From Edaphobacter sp. (GTDB lineage Bacteria; Acidobacteriota; Terriglobia; Terriglobales; Acidobacteriaceae), in the NCBI GenBank assembly GCA_025462645.1, contig JAOAPB010000060.1:1-64000 (forward strand): 64,000 nt of DNA, in the 5' to 3' direction. How positions within the stretch are numbered: position 1 is the first letter of the stretch; every line of letters begins with the position of its first letter. Under the pieces are notes generated by a model that did not search any database, was not told the DNA's origin, and saw nothing but the letters and a program-made list of their open reading frames with translations. Shown here piece by piece: positions 44,718 to 55,165 of the stretch. The position numbers and the translations under genes are program-made.

Positions 44718-46646
44718 TCAATTTTGCGGCGACGTGGTTGGCTCGTTTGCATGCAGGCGATCAACGATCATATTGGTATCGTAAACGCATCCCCCCCACA
44801 CTCCGCCGCTGGCCTGAACGAGAGCTGCCCACAGTCTTGTGTCGGAGGGGAGGGAAGGGTGAGGTGCGAGATCAGTGCGCGGTGACCTGGCCGCCAGCCG
44901 CTCGCGACCGGCCTCGGGGGTGAACCGTTCCTCCCCCTCTCCGATGAGGTCCACGGAGCCAACCAATGTCTGACGATCGATCCTGATCTCGATCGTGTCT
45001 CCATCCCAGACGCGGCCGATGGGACCTCCGCACAGCGCCTCCGGCGAAATATGACCCAGACAGGCTCCCGTAGAGACTCCACTAAAGCGTGCATCTGTGA
45101 GAACCGCAACGTGCTTGCAGTGGGGGAGTTGCTTGAGCGCAGAGGTGACTTGATAGATCTCCTGCATCCCTGCTCCAGAAGGGCCTCCACAGATGAGGAC
45201 GATGACATCGCCTTCCCCGACGGCTCCACTCTTGATGGCCTGGATAGCGGCAGTTTCGGTAACGAAGACCTTTGCGGGGCCGCGGTGCAGATAGACACCA
45301 TTCGTGTCGATGAGGGATGGATCGATGGCGGTGCTCTTAATCACACAACCCTCTGGAGCAAGATTTCCGACAGGGAAGCAGATCGTAGGTGTGAGACCAT
45401 GATCACGCGCGAGATCTGCATTCATGATCACGTGTTCGGCGACAATACCATCCTGCTTGAGTAAATGCTGCTTCATCTGTTGACGCCGAGCACTTCCTTT
45501 CCACCAGTTGAGAGACTCATCGAGCGTCTCGCCGGTGACAGTCTTTACCGTTGTATCGAGAAGTCCCATCGATCGGAGATGCAGCATGACCTCGGGTACT
45601 CCCCCTGCCAGGAAGACCTGGACTGTCGCGTAGTTGCCGGGGCCGTTGGGCAGCGCATCGACCAGGCGGGGTGTCTGACGGTTGACTTCAGCCCAGTCCG
45701 CTGCATTCGGCCGACGCAGGCCGGCGGCGTGCGCGATGGCGGGAACATGGAGCAGTAAATTAGTAGACCCGCCGAATGCAGCGTGGACCACCATGGCGTT
45801 GCGCACGGCTGCATCTGTAAGTATGTCGGAGGTGCCAATTCCCATCTGATGGAGACGTAGGATGGCGCGAGCCGATCGACATGCGGCGTCGACCCATACC
45901 GGATCACCCGAAGGGCCGAGAGCTGCGTGGGGGAGAGAGAGACCCAGCGCTTCAGCCACCACCTGCGAGGTTGCCGCGGTGCCCAGAAACTGACAGCCAC
46001 CCCCCGGCGTTGCACACGCGCGACAACCCACGTCGGCGGCGTACTCCAGGGTGATCTGATTCTGGGCGAAACGGGCGCCGATGGTTTGCACTTTTCCGGC
46101 GTCTTCGCCTTGCTCCGGAAGAAGCGTGACACCACCGGGTACAAGAATGCTCGGCATGTTGCCGGAGGAGGCGAGCGCCATCATCATTGCAGGCAGACCT
46201 TTGTCGCAGGTTGCGACACCAAGAACGCCTTTGCGTGTGGGCAGCGAGCGCATGAGCCTGCGAAGCACAATAGCTGCATCGTTGCGGAACGGCAGTGAAT
46301 CGAGCATCCCGTCGGTGCCCTGAGTGCGACCATCGCACGGATCGGTACAGGCGCCGGCGAACGGCGTGCAGCGATTCGCACGGAGTTCGCGTGCTGCCTC
46401 GGCTACCAGAAGCCCCACCTCCCAGTGCCCAGTGTGGAAGCCGAGAGCAATGGGAGTGCCGTCCTCGGCCCGCATGCCTCCGTGTGTGCTGAGGATGAGG
46501 AACTCTGGGTCTAGCAGACGCGTTGGCTCCCAACCCATACCGGCATTCTGGGTCAAACCGAAGAGATTGCCGGAAGGCTGCGAGAGAAGCATCTCAGCTG
46601 TAATCGGGAGACTGCCCTGTGGACCCAGGGCATGCGTCCGCACCAC
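44718..46646 (-). CDS. YjhG/YagF-type sugar-acid (D-xylonate) dehydratase
   Basis: The 642-residue product follows E. coli YjhG from near its N terminus to its C terminus. Conserved parts include [21 protein letters not shown], the Fe-S ligand regions [29 protein letters not shown] and [33 protein letters not shown] and [20 protein letters not shown]. Enzymes of this group dehydrate D-xylonate to 2-keto-3-deoxy-xylonate with an iron-sulfur cluster. The start is a GTG at 46646 or the next codon; relatives have about 15 more N-terminal residues. A 57-base gap separates it from the MFS gene and 67 bases from the FAH gene, consistent with an operon. Confidence 0.92.
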   Translation of the reverse strand: MVRTHALGPQGSLPITAEMLLSQPSGNLFGLTQNAGMGWEPTRLLDPEFLILSTHGGMRAEDGTPIALGFHTGHWEVGLLVAEAARELRANRCTPFAGACTDPCDGRTQGTDGMLDSLPFRNDAAIVLRRLMRSLPTRKGVLGVATCDKGLPAMMMALASSGNMPSILVPGGVTLLPEQGEDAGKVQTIGARFAQNQITLEYAADVGCRACATPGGGCQFLGTAATSQVVAEALGLSLPHAALGPSGDPVWVDAACRSARAILRLHQMGIGTSDILTDAAVRNAMVVHAAFGGSTNLLLHVPAIAHAAGLRRPNAADWAEVNRQTPRLVDALPNGPGNYATVQVFLAGGVPEVMLHLRSMGLLDTTVKTVTGETLDESLNWWKGSARRQQMKQHLLKQDGIVAEHVIMNADLARDHGLTPTICFPVGNLAPEGCVIKSTAIDPSLIDTNGVYLHRGPAKVFVTETAAIQAIKSGAVGEGDVIVLICGGPSGAGMQEIYQVTSALKQLPHCKHVAVLTDARFSGVSTGACLGHISPEALCGGPIGRVWDGDTIEIRIDRQTLVGSVDLIGEGEERFTPEAGRERLAARSPRTDLAPHPSLPSDTRLWAALVQASGGVWGGCVYDTNMIVDRLHANEPTTSPQN

Positions 46647-46703
46647 TCCAGAATCAATCCCTGGACTCTCGACGACGGAGGTAAATGGAATGGTCGAGAT
46701 AAG

Positions 46704-48053
46704 TTACTCCGGTAAAGCTGATTGCGGAATGGATAGATTAGGGTTGGCGAATGCGACTCTATGCCGTGTATATCGGAGAGTGAACATCAGCAGGCCAGAA
46801 ATTATCAATGAGGCTGCCATGAGAAGATATCCAGCGCGAGAGCCTCCAGTGCGGGCCTGCAGGAGGCCAACCAGCCAAGAGCCAGCGAAGCCTCCGAGCG
46901 CACCACAGCTATTCACCAAAGCAAGCACCTCAGCAGTTACATTCTTGGGAACGATCTCCGGAATGATGGCGAAGAAGGGACCGTAAGGGGCATACATGGC
47001 TCCTCCGGCAAGGATAAGCGTTATGTAGGCCAGCCAGAAGCTTTGATTAGCTGTGACAAACGAAGCGAGCAGAGATACTCCCGCTAGCACTAGGAACGGC
47101 CACACTAGAGATTCCCGCTCGAGGAACCGGTCGGAGATGTAACTGACGAGGAGCATGAGAAGCACGGCGAGAAGATATGGGACAGCTGTCAGAAGGCCGG
47201 TCATCTCGATCCCTACAGCGGAGCCTTGCTGAATTATAGTTGGAAGCCACAGCACGAAGCCGTAGATTCCCAGGCTCCAAAAGAAGTAGAGCGTCGAGAG
47301 AAGTAGTACGTCAGCGCGAATGAGGGCTAGACGAGCACTACCGATCCGCGGAAGACCAAGCTGCTCCCGCTCGAGTTGTTGTTCGAGCGCCGCACTTGCC
47401 TCTGAGGGCATCCATGAGGCATCGCGCGGTCTGTCCCGGACCAGTCCGAGCCACGCAAACGCCCAGAGAACAGACGGTATCCCCTCGACGATAAACGTCA
47501 TCTGCCAGCCGAGTTTGTGGATAAGGAATCCAGTGATCGCGGACATCCACAAGACGGTTGTGGGGTTCCCGAGGATCAACAAGGTATTCGCTCTAGAACG
47601 CTCAGTTCTGGTAAACCAGTGTGTTAGTAAGACGAGCATCGCAGGAAAGATGGCACTCTCCGCTACTCCTAGAAGAAACCGATCCAGCACTAACAGCCAA
47701 TATTGTCGTATAACTCCAGTAAGTGCTGCGAGGGTTCCCCAAACGAGCAGGGCACCAAAGATGAGATGGCGTGCGCTGTGACGCCTGGCATAGGCTGCGC
47801 CTGGGAGCTGAAATCCAAAATAACCAAGGAAGAAAACTGCGCCGAGTAGTGCGGACTGGGACCCCGTAATATGCAGTGTACCCGCGAGTCCAGCTGCTGC
47901 TCCAAAACCATAGTTGGCGCGATCTAAGTACGCGAGGCTGTACGTCACGAAAACGGCAGGAAGGAGATACATCCAGCGCTTGCGCAAGGAAGCTCCACTT
48001 GCAGGCGGCAATGGTGGGATCATGGAAACGGGCTCGGCAGATCTTTTATTCAT
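46704..48053 (-). CDS. MFS transporter of the anion:cation symporter (ACS) type
   Basis: The 449-residue product has twelve predicted helices. N-terminal ACS motifs are YSLAYLDRANYGFGAAAGLAG and LGAVFFLGYFGFQLPGA, and the loop WFTRTERSRAN lies between helices 4 and 5. This family imports sugar acids, tartrate, glucarate or phthalate with protons. It is the first gene of the sugar-acid operon with the dehydratase and FAH gene, so xylonate or arabinonate is a reasonable guess. A short palindrome, TTGACTATGTCAA, lies 80 bases upstream. Confidence 0.92.
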   Translation of the reverse strand: MNKRSAEPVSMIPPLPPASGASLRKRWMYLLPAVFVTYSLAYLDRANYGFGAAAGLAGTLHITGSQSALLGAVFFLGYFGFQLPGAAYARRHSARHLIFGALLVWGTLAALTGVIRQYWLLVLDRFLLGVAESAIFPAMLVLLTHWFTRTERSRANTLLILGNPTTVLWMSAITGFLIHKLGWQMTFIVEGIPSVLWAFAWLGLVRDRPRDASWMPSEASAALEQQLEREQLGLPRIGSARLALIRADVLLLSTLYFFWSLGIYGFVLWLPTIIQQGSAVGIEMTGLLTAVPYLLAVLLMLLVSYISDRFLERESLVWPFLVLAGVSLLASFVTANQSFWLAYITLILAGGAMYAPYGPFFAIIPEIVPKNVTAEVLALVNSCGALGGFAGSWLVGLLQARTGGSRAGYLLMAASLIISGLLMFTLRYTRHRVAFANPNLSIPQSALPE

Positions 48054-48132
48054 AGGTCAAGACAGCCCGATCTGCGTGCCTGGCAAAGTCTGGCATCTCC
48101 CACACGTTTGGCCCTAATGTTGCCTTGATATT

Positions 48133-48145
48133 TTGACTATGTCAA
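48133..48145. promoter_or_regulatory. Short palindrome TTGACTATGTCAA upstream of the MFS gene
   Basis: TTGAC/GTCAA arms surround TAT, 80 bases upstream of the MFS start. It could be an operator of a GntR-type or LysR-type regulator. The only regulator nearby is a broken LysR gene on the plus strand at 48195-48458. Confidence 0.4.
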
Positions 48146-48194
48146 TGAGCGTTTGGGCTTGGCAAGTAACAGCCAATCGTAGCTGAAGGATTGC

Positions 48195-48458
48195 CGCTTC
48201 CATCAGCCGTTCCTCCATAGCCTGTTGGCGCCATTTGGGATCACGCCGCGAATCGTGGAGTCGCCGCAGTCCTGCTCGGTGCAGTTTGCCTACGCCGCCG
48301 CAGGCGAGGGTGTGGCCATCGCCTCCGCATCGATGGCGATCTGCTCCTTCCCCGATGTCGTAGCACTGCCCTTCGCGGACCCCTTGCCCGCTCTGCAGCT
48401 AGGCTTGGCGGCAATGGAGACAAACGATTCCATGGCCATGACCATCTTCCGAAAGTAG
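48195..48458 (+). pseudogene. LysR-family regulator, C-terminal remnant
   Basis: The plus-strand frame reads FGITPRIVESPQSCSVQFAY, AAGEGVAIASASMAI, FPDVVALPFADPLPALQLGL and NDSMAMTIFRK before TAG. This is the end of a LysR substrate-binding domain. About 220 residues with the DNA-binding domain are missing; only about 140 bases separate the remnant from the divergent MFS gene. The lost regulator was probably the local activator of the sugar-acid operon. Confidence 0.75.
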
Positions 48459-48605
48459 TCATGGAGTGGGCCAGAGTCGACGCTCGAGCGACGTACGACT
48501 ACAGGCCTCTTCCAATGCACATGCCACAGACCGTAACAGCCTTTCCAGCCCAGCGTGAGGCCAGCTGAAGTGAGTATCTTATTCTGTCCCGCAAAAGAAC
48601 CAGTC

Positions 48606-49973
48606 TTAACAATGAACAATCAACCGCTCCAATAGCGCCTTCGATGGCTCCCACTCTCCGATAGCTGGATAGAGCAGCATCGCCTTTCGAGCCATCAGCA
48701 CAGACCCCGACAGCGCGGCATCAATGGCTGCTCGCTCGTAGGCCTTTACTGCGAGAACCAGGCCGCGAACATCCTCGGGCAACGCTCCGCAAGGCTCAGG
48801 CGTAATCGCGTCCTCGCTGATCTGGCAGGAGACCTCGACGATGTCGTTCGACTCCACCTCCGCAATGCTCCCCAGATTCTGTGTGTTGACGACGATGCGG
48901 CTAGGCCGTGCTCCGCAAAGCGCGTTCATTACGTCGAGCGCGATGCGATGGTATCCGCTCGCCGCGCGAAACGGGTCTTCGTTGCTGAGTTCTCCGGTGT
49001 TGAGCGCCGAATTACCCTCACCCTCAAGTTTCATGTATGAGCCGGAACGCGTATTCAAGTAGTCGACGTAGGTGGAGATTGCAGCGGCCTGGTCCCCTTG
49101 TTTTAAGAGTTGGGCAAGGCTGACGAGCAGCTTATGGTTGAGTTGCTCCACCTCAGCGCCACGCGTGCTTCCTTGCCTGCGCTGATTTTCGAGCGCTCTG
49201 CGACGTGAGTAGTAGAAGAAGAGATACTCGGTCGGGATAAGCCTTAGGGCCCGGATGAGGTCATGCTCGAAGAGAGGCACCGAGTAGAGTTGACTGAGAA
49301 ACGTATCGTCCCCGAGCAGGCGATCCGTAACATCTTCGCCGCGAAGGCGAATGCGGCGGATCCAGCCAAGATGGTTCAGCCCGACATACTCGCAGCGAAC
49401 CTCGTCCGGCCGCGCTCCAAGGGTCGTGTTGATGCGGTGTAGCATCTCCGTCGGTGTATCGCAGATGCCGACAACCTTTGCGTCCGTGTTGTGCTTGATA
49501 GCCTGCGTGATGAGGCCGGCAGGATTGGTAAAGTTGATGAGCCACGCCTGCGGGCTGAGCCGCTCAACCAGCTTTGCCTGCTCCACCGCAGTCGACACGG
49601 TACGCAACGCCATGGCGACACCACCCGGGCCAGTTGTCTCTTGACCAGGGTAGCCGTGCTCAATCGAAGTCCGCTCATCCTGCGTTCGCGCCTGAATACC
49701 ACCGACGCGAATGCTGTTGAGCACGAAACTCGAACCTTCGATGGCGTCCTCAATCGAGGAAGCCCGTCGCACACGAAGAGAGCCGCCCTCGCGAGCCACA
49801 ATAGCCTGCCCAAGCGCGACCATGATGCCGACGCGCTCCTGATCGGGATCGAAGAGGACAAGCTCTTCAGCGCCCAGCGCCTCCGCCGCTTCGTTGATGC
49901 CGAAGACGACGAGCGGCGTGCGGACCCCGCCTCCACCGATAAATGCGATCTTACGACGTGTAGGTTTGTTCAT
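48606..49973 (-). CDS. Glycoside hydrolase family 4 (probable 6-phospho-beta-glucosidase)
   Basis: The start at 49973 gives MNKPTRRKIAFIGGGGVRTP, with the NAD-binding GGGG motif. The rest shows LFDPDQERVG, SIRVGGIQARTQDE, GYPGQETTGPGGVAMALR and WLINFTNPAGLITQA. The metal/catalytic motif ICDTPTEMLHRI and YVGLNHLGWIRRI complete the GH4 pattern. GH4 enzymes use NAD+ and Mn2+ and cleave through redox elimination, often on 6-phosphorylated glycosides. No PTS genes are nearby. The adjacent PfkB kinase, overlapping by 23 bases, could supply a phosphorylated substrate, which is inference. Confidence 0.9.
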   Translation of the reverse strand: MNKPTRRKIAFIGGGGVRTPLVVFGINEAAEALGAEELVLFDPDQERVGIMVALGQAIVAREGGSLRVRRASSIEDAIEGSSFVLNSIRVGGIQARTQDERTSIEHGYPGQETTGPGGVAMALRTVSTAVEQAKLVERLSPQAWLINFTNPAGLITQAIKHNTDAKVVGICDTPTEMLHRINTTLGARPDEVRCEYVGLNHLGWIRRIRLRGEDVTDRLLGDDTFLSQLYSVPLFEHDLIRALRLIPTEYLFFYYSRRRALENQRRQGSTRGAEVEQLNHKLLVSLAQLLKQGDQAAAISTYVDYLNTRSGSYMKLEGEGNSALNTGELSNEDPFRAASGYHRIALDVMNALCGARPSRIVVNTQNLGSIAEVESNDIVEVSCQISEDAITPEPCGALPEDVRGLVLAVKAYERAAIDAALSGSVLMARKAMLLYPAIGEWEPSKALLERLIVHC

Positions 49974-50877
49974 AGATACTCTCAAGTTCTGCGCGAAGTG
50001 GAAGCGCGGTCAGTGCTCCTGCGGATCGTGTCGACAGGGCTCCGCAGATGCAGGCGCGGCGGAGACAATCGTCGGCAGAGGCAGAGTCGAGGAGTGCGTC
50101 AATAAAGCCTGCATCGAACGCATCTCCAGCACCTGTTGTGTCCATTACATGGACGGAGGGAGAGAAGACGGTATAGTTGCGTCTGTTCGCGAACATTGCG
50201 GCTCCGCGTGAGCCGAGCTTAACAACAGCCTGGGGAAAGCCAATGTCCTGAGCGAAGGAGAGGTAGTTTGATGAGTCGCTGTTACAGAGGAGGGAGGCTT
50301 CACGTTCGTTGGGAAGCAGATAGTCGATGGATCGACAGGTGTCGAGGTTGGCAACGTCGCGGAGCCAGTCGGGACGGAAGCCGACATCGAGCGATGTTGT
50401 ACAGCCGGAGGCCCGCAGTGCAGGCAGCAGATGCATGGCAAGCTCCCGGCCAAGCGGCATGGCGAAGTGAACGTGCCGTGCACGCCGCAAAGAGGCGAGT
50501 ACGGCCTCCAACCAAAGTCTGGGCACGAGTCTGTCGTTCTCGCCGACATAACTGAAGAAGGAGCGGTCATCCAGCATCGATACGCTCACAGTAACGCCCG
50601 TATTGCCCCCCGTCTCTTCCAGGCCGTCGCTGGAGACGCCAAACTCGCGCAGACGGTCTTCGAACCATCCGGCATCCGAAGTGCCGATGACGCCAACGAG
50701 AGATACCGTTCTGCCAAGTCGGGCGAGCGCGCAAGCCGTGTTTGTAGCGCCTCCACCGATCTCGCGCTTGTATTGCCGGGTAAACACCTCTTCGCCTGGC
50801 TGCGGCCACGTCGCGAAGCCAGTGAAGATGTGGTCGATATAGATCTCGCCAACGACTGCTACGTCATAGTTCATCAT
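49951..50877 (-). CDS. PfkB-family carbohydrate kinase
   Basis: The start is one of two tandem ATGs (50877, 50874) giving MNYDVAVVGEIYIDHIF. Signatures are EIGGGATNTACALARLGRTV and the C-terminal VMDTTGAGDAFDAGF, with the catalytic Asp in GAGDAF. Such enzymes phosphorylate sugars, nucleosides or keto-deoxy acids with ATP in the cytoplasm. The gene overlaps the permease gene by 14 bases and the GH4 gene by 23 bases, so the three are co-translated. The substrate is unknown. Confidence 0.93.
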   Translation of the reverse strand: MMNYDVAVVGEIYIDHIFTGFATWPQPGEEVFTRQYKREIGGGATNTACALARLGRTVSLVGVIGTSDAGWFEDRLREFGVSSDGLEETGGNTGVTVSVSMLDDRSFFSYVGENDRLVPRLWLEAVLASLRRARHVHFAMPLGRELAMHLLPALRASGCTTSLDVGFRPDWLRDVANLDTCRSIDYLLPNEREASLLCNSDSSNYLSFAQDIGFPQAVVKLGSRGAAMFANRRNYTVFSPSVHVMDTTGAGDAFDAGFIDALLDSASADDCLRRACICGALSTRSAGALTALPLRAELESIYEQTYTS

Positions 50878-52249
50878 GCTGATGGAAAGGCCACTCCAAT
50901 TTCTTTTTAGCTTGCAGAAGATAGATTGTCGTCCCAATCAAGGCCATGCCAAAACCGATCGCAATGTGACTGGGCTTGCTGCTGATAACGATGTAAGACC
51001 ATCCGGCCAGCGCGACAAGTGCGGGTAGAGGATAGAAGGGCATGCGGAAGGCCCCCGCAGAGGCAGCCGTCTTACGACGTAGAAGGATCACGGCAACGCA
51101 CTGCGCAGCGAACTGGAACATCGTTTGGACGACGATCAGAACGGAGATGAGATCGGCCAGCGAGAAGAGACACGCCACCGCGGAGAGGCCGCCCATGACC
51201 AGAAGCGAGGTAGATGGAAAGCGCTCTGTGGGGTGAAGACGCGCGAACGGTTTGAAGAAATGGCCGTCGACCGCAGCAGTGTATGGCACACGCGAGAAGC
51301 CAAGAAGGATCGCGAAGACAGAGCCCCAACCTGCGATGAGGACAAACCCTGAGACGAGCACGCCTCCCCAGTGCCCATAGAGCATCTCCATGTAGTCCGC
51401 GACAATAGCTTTGGAGTATTGACCTTGCTGCCACGGAACCGTGCCGAGAATGGACAGATTCATGGCTAGATACAGGATCGCCACCAGCACGATGGAAAAG
51501 ATGACGGCGCGGGGAATTGTCTTACGTGGCTCTTGCACCTCTTCCCCAATCAGGCAGACGTTGTTATAGCCACCATAGTCGTAGACGGCGATCAGCGTCG
51601 CCGAGCCGAGCCCGAACCAGAAGGCACGTGAAGGATGAAAGGCATGCGCCGGAAAACTGAAGGCGATTGCAGTGTTGAAGTGGGTTGCGCCACTGATGAT
51701 GATCCAGGCGCATGTGCCGACAACAGCGGTCATAATCACGATGGAGACGATGCTGATCGAGCGGATATTGCGGTAGAGCAAAGCCGTATTGAGAAGACAA
51801 AGTGCCATTGCGATCAGAACTAGGTGGCCATGACGAAGATGCGGTGCGAGGAAGCTTGCGTATTCGCCGAAGCCGACAGCACCAGAGGCAATAGAGAGAG
51901 GTCCTATGAGGAGAGACTGCCAGAGGAAGAGGAAGCTGATCAGTCGCCCCCAGCCCTTTGGGCCGAAGGCCTGCAGGAGGTAGTGATAGGGACCTCCAGA
52001 ACGGGGCAGTGCCGAACCAAGCTCCGCCCACACCATTCCATCGCAGAGACACAGGACGGCTCCAAGAATCCACCCAAGCATAGCCTGCGGCCCTCCCATG
52101 GCCGCAAGCGCCAGAGGAATGGTAAGGAATGGGCCGACCCCAACCATGTTGAGGATGTTGGTAGATACGGCTCCTGCGAGACTCATACCTCGATCGAGTT
52201 GTTGTCCACTGCCGGTTGTCTGATTCTGCATGGAGCCCACGGTGGTCAT
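50864..52249 (-). CDS. APC-superfamily permease
   Basis: The 461-residue product has about twelve helices and the APC start pattern (SLAGAVSTNILNMVGVGPFL, LCDGMVWAELGSALPRSGG, PYHYLLQAFG). Later segments such as VYDYGGYNNVCLIGEEVQEP and GFSRVPYTAAVDGHFF also fit amino-acid/polyamine permeases. AGGA lies 7 bases before the ATG. Embedded between the PIG-L deacetylase and the sugar kinase, it might carry an amino sugar or a peptide-like product; sequence alone only supports an organocation permease. Confidence 0.9.
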   Translation of the reverse strand: MTTVGSMQNQTTGSGQQLDRGMSLAGAVSTNILNMVGVGPFLTIPLALAAMGGPQAMLGWILGAVLCLCDGMVWAELGSALPRSGGPYHYLLQAFGPKGWGRLISFLFLWQSLLIGPLSIASGAVGFGEYASFLAPHLRHGHLVLIAMALCLLNTALLYRNIRSISIVSIVIMTAVVGTCAWIIISGATHFNTAIAFSFPAHAFHPSRAFWFGLGSATLIAVYDYGGYNNVCLIGEEVQEPRKTIPRAVIFSIVLVAILYLAMNLSILGTVPWQQGQYSKAIVADYMEMLYGHWGGVLVSGFVLIAGWGSVFAILLGFSRVPYTAAVDGHFFKPFARLHPTERFPSTSLLVMGGLSAVACLFSLADLISVLIVVQTMFQFAAQCVAVILLRRKTAASAGAFRMPFYPLPALVALAGWSYIVISSKPSHIAIGFGMALIGTTIYLLQAKKKLEWPFHQHDEL

Positions 52250-52341
52250 AGAGCAATCCTGGTGAGTCCAATATCGCAGAAGGGGATTAGCGTTTCTGCG
52301 ATGAGAGTGTGTGCCGGATCTATTGTGTCCAAGAGCAGAGA

Positions 52342-55149
52342 CTATCTCCCCGAGAGAAACTGTGGATTCTTCGGCAGGCTGAGCATGTTAGCGAAGATCC
52401 GGTATGCCCCAGGCACGCCGAGTGGAAGTTGACGATAGAAGGCGTATGCGTTGTAGATGTAAACCCCCTTGCCGTATCGGGCATAGACGAGACCACCCTT
52501 CTGCGGGGGTTGTCCCTCATCGTGGGTCTCAAGGAGAGGCTCATACTTTGCATCCCAGGAAGATAGAAACTTCGATCCGCGCTCTTCGATCCATCCGTCG
52601 AAATCCTTCGACGTGATCGTATTGGGCCACGTGAAGAGAGGATTTTGAGAATCGAGAATCGTTACGACGGATCGCTCGTCGGTGACCTCTTCAGGATCGC
52701 TCGTCATCACATAGGGGTATGGGCCAAAGTTATGGTCGTACTCCGGAGTGTTGTATTGCACCATCACGACCCCGCCGTTCTCGACGTACTTCAAAAGCCG
52801 GTTGTTGTTCGTGATCAAGTCAGGCCGTACGGCATACGCGCGCACGCCAACCAGAATGGAGTCGTACTTGCTGAGATCGGCGCTCGCGAGATCCTGTGGC
52901 GAGAGGAACGATACGTGGACACCGAGAGCCTCAAGCGCAGCAGGCACATCATCTCCGCTGCCTTCGATATAGGCGATGTTCTGCGACGGCGCCATCTTCA
53001 CGTTCGCGCCGGTAGTCTTGTAGACCGCTGGACTATAGAGGAAGTAGGGCCGCAATCCCGTGTAGCCAACGGAAACATATCCCTCTTTATAAGACTTGCC
53101 GTCATAGTCCGCGACCGCCGTGATCTGATACGGCTTCTCTGCGATCGACTTTGGATAGATGGTGAAGGCTACAGCCTGCTCCTCTCCCGACTGGGTAAAG
53201 TTCACCGGGATTGACTTTGGATCGGAGGTCCAGCCTTCGGGAAGTTCCAGGTGAACGCTCTCCTTTGCCTGACCCACATTGTTATGGAGACGGACGCTTA
53301 CCGGGAACGACCTCTGCCCCAATGGGACAATACCCGCGCTCGGACTGAGAGCCAACGAGACGGGCGGGCCGACGGGCATGGGATAGCGCAGTGTTCCAGG
53401 ACCGCTGACCTTGCTGATGACCTGTACGACATGAGCCGTCTCCAGCGTCAACCCATCAAAATGAACCCGCACCGTCGCCGCAAGAGGATAGGATGCAAGC
53501 GCCATATTGCGAAAAGAGTTATTTGCAATGTCGTAGTACGACTGCTCCATTCCCGGACGCGTGAAGTACGGCCGAGTGTAGGGTTCATCTACCGGAACAG
53601 TCGCAGTGAAGCGAATATCCGATGCCTTGCCAGGCTCGATCTGCTTAGGCGCTATGGCTTCAGGCTTTGCATTCCATGACTCGCCGGAGGACGCAGTCAA
53701 TTCGATTGCCTCTATCTCGACGGGGAACTGACCGCCATTGAATAGATGAACTCCGACAGTGATTTTTTTCGCAGGCGTAGCCATCTGGAACGTCTGCTGC
53801 GCACCGCGAAACTCTGGCGGCAGGCCGTCCTGTCTCGCGGGAGGCACAACATTCGCCTCGACCGAAATACCAAGCGACGAAAGCAGAGCCGAATTGAACT
53901 GCTTCTGCTTCACATTGAGTTCATGAAGAACATTGTATTTTTCTTCCGCCCCCAGTGAGCTCTTGGAGACCTCCGTAACGAGAGCATCGGTCTCCTTCAA
54001 ACCCTTTGCGAGTGTTCCAGCGATGGCCGATGGGTCCTGGGCCGAGAAGCTGGCAATTGCGCTTTCGACGGATCCATTGATCCCCTTCAAACCACTCGTG
54101 AGGAAGGCAGGCGGCGTGGCTCCAACAAGATTGGCGATTCCAACCAGCGAGACATCGATGCCGTCAAAGAAGCTTGACTCTTTATCCTGCGCGGGAATAT
54201 GTGAGCCAAAGCGATGATAGTTGCCTGATTGCGGCGCCGGGGAAGGAACATCGGAGCCGCCGTTCTGCGACCTCTGGAAGCCCAGGCCTTCGCGCGAGAT
54301 CTGAGGATAAGTAAGACCGAGCAAGCTATCGTAGCTGCCGGCAGGAATAGCGACAGTGGTCGAGACAGGCCCGGGCTCCCATTTATTCATGATGTGATTC
54401 TGTACGCCAAGCGGTCCCCAGCTGTGGTTCGCGTAGTCGTACGATCCCTTCCCCGATGTGCGAAAGAAAGGAGTCCGCGCATACTCCTTCACAGGAGTCC
54501 ACGGAAGAAGACCTTCTTTGATCTGCTCAGGAAACATCTTTGGATCACCGGCAGCTTTAAAGGCCTCCTGCGCCATCAAGCCAGCAGTGGCGTGATTCCC
54601 ATGGCCATCCGAGGGACCGCCGACGAAGACAGAGCAAACGATGAGCGGACGAACAGTGCGGACGACGCGAACAGCTTCAGACAAAACTCGTTCGTGCCCC
54701 CACTGATCGAGCGCCTCTTTCAGGGACTTCGAAAAACCATAGTCCGCCACGCTTGAGAAATACTGCCCATCAAGCCCATAGTAACGGCCCGCCTGCAAAA
54801 GTTCTTCGGTCCGAACCAGGCCGAGGGCGTCCCAGAGATCGGACGACATAACATTGGCCCCGCCTTCACCGCGATTCAGAGTCATCAGATCTGTGCGAAC
54901 CCCTAGTCCTCTACTCTCATACGCAAGCGTCGCCCCATCCTCGTCGTCAGGATGAGCGACGATCATCAGCAAGCTTGCGCGGGTATGCAGCTTCTTCAAG
55001 AGCTGCCACGTCTCCGCCGCACCGCGATCGACGGCGATGGGCCGTGCATCCACTACCGGCTTTGAGGCGGCAGAGCCGTTGATGGCAATACCAGGCAGAA
55101 GCATCAAAGCAAACGCTGCGCTAAAAGAGCTCTTCGAACGAAAGAACAT
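52342..55149 (-). CDS. Secreted PIG-L (LmbE-like) deacetylase with C-terminal glutamine-amidotransferase-like domain
   Basis: The 935-residue product has a signal peptide (MFFRSKSSFSAAFALMLLPG, ending near NGSA). The PIG-L domain has the zinc motif MIVAHPDDEDGATLAYESRG (His66, Asp69 region) and GGPSDGHGNHATAG near residue 190. A middle region (about 450-690) contains beta-sandwich NEW3-like segments (GQFPVEIEAIELTASSGESW, LHNNVGQAKESVHLELPEG). The C-terminal part (about 730-930: NIAYIEGSGDDVPAALEALG, YDSILVGVRAYAVRPDL, YGKGVYIYNAYAFYRQLPLG) is amidotransferase-like without an obvious catalytic Cys. PIG-L enzymes remove N-acetyl groups from GlcNAc-containing compounds. Location should be periplasmic or extracellular, 62 bases after a TonB receptor gene. 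Confidence 0.9.
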   Translation of the reverse strand: MFFRSKSSFSAAFALMLLPGIAINGSAASKPVVDARPIAVDRGAAETWQLLKKLHTRASLLMIVAHPDDEDGATLAYESRGLGVRTDLMTLNRGEGGANVMSSDLWDALGLVRTEELLQAGRYYGLDGQYFSSVADYGFSKSLKEALDQWGHERVLSEAVRVVRTVRPLIVCSVFVGGPSDGHGNHATAGLMAQEAFKAAGDPKMFPEQIKEGLLPWTPVKEYARTPFFRTSGKGSYDYANHSWGPLGVQNHIMNKWEPGPVSTTVAIPAGSYDSLLGLTYPQISREGLGFQRSQNGGSDVPSPAPQSGNYHRFGSHIPAQDKESSFFDGIDVSLVGIANLVGATPPAFLTSGLKGINGSVESAIASFSAQDPSAIAGTLAKGLKETDALVTEVSKSSLGAEEKYNVLHELNVKQKQFNSALLSSLGISVEANVVPPARQDGLPPEFRGAQQTFQMATPAKKITVGVHLFNGGQFPVEIEAIELTASSGESWNAKPEAIAPKQIEPGKASDIRFTATVPVDEPYTRPYFTRPGMEQSYYDIANNSFRNMALASYPLAATVRVHFDGLTLETAHVVQVISKVSGPGTLRYPMPVGPPVSLALSPSAGIVPLGQRSFPVSVRLHNNVGQAKESVHLELPEGWTSDPKSIPVNFTQSGEEQAVAFTIYPKSIAEKPYQITAVADYDGKSYKEGYVSVGYTGLRPYFLYSPAVYKTTGANVKMAPSQNIAYIEGSGDDVPAALEALGVHVSFLSPQDLASADLSKYDSILVGVRAYAVRPDLITNNNRLLKYVENGGVVMVQYNTPEYDHNFGPYPYVMTSDPEEVTDERSVVTILDSQNPLFTWPNTITSKDFDGWIEERGSKFLSSWDAKYEPLLETHDEGQPPQKGGLVYARYGKGVYIYNAYAFYRQLPLGVPGAYRIFANMLSLPKNPQFLSGR

Positions 55150-55165
55150 GGTTATCCATTCTCCA

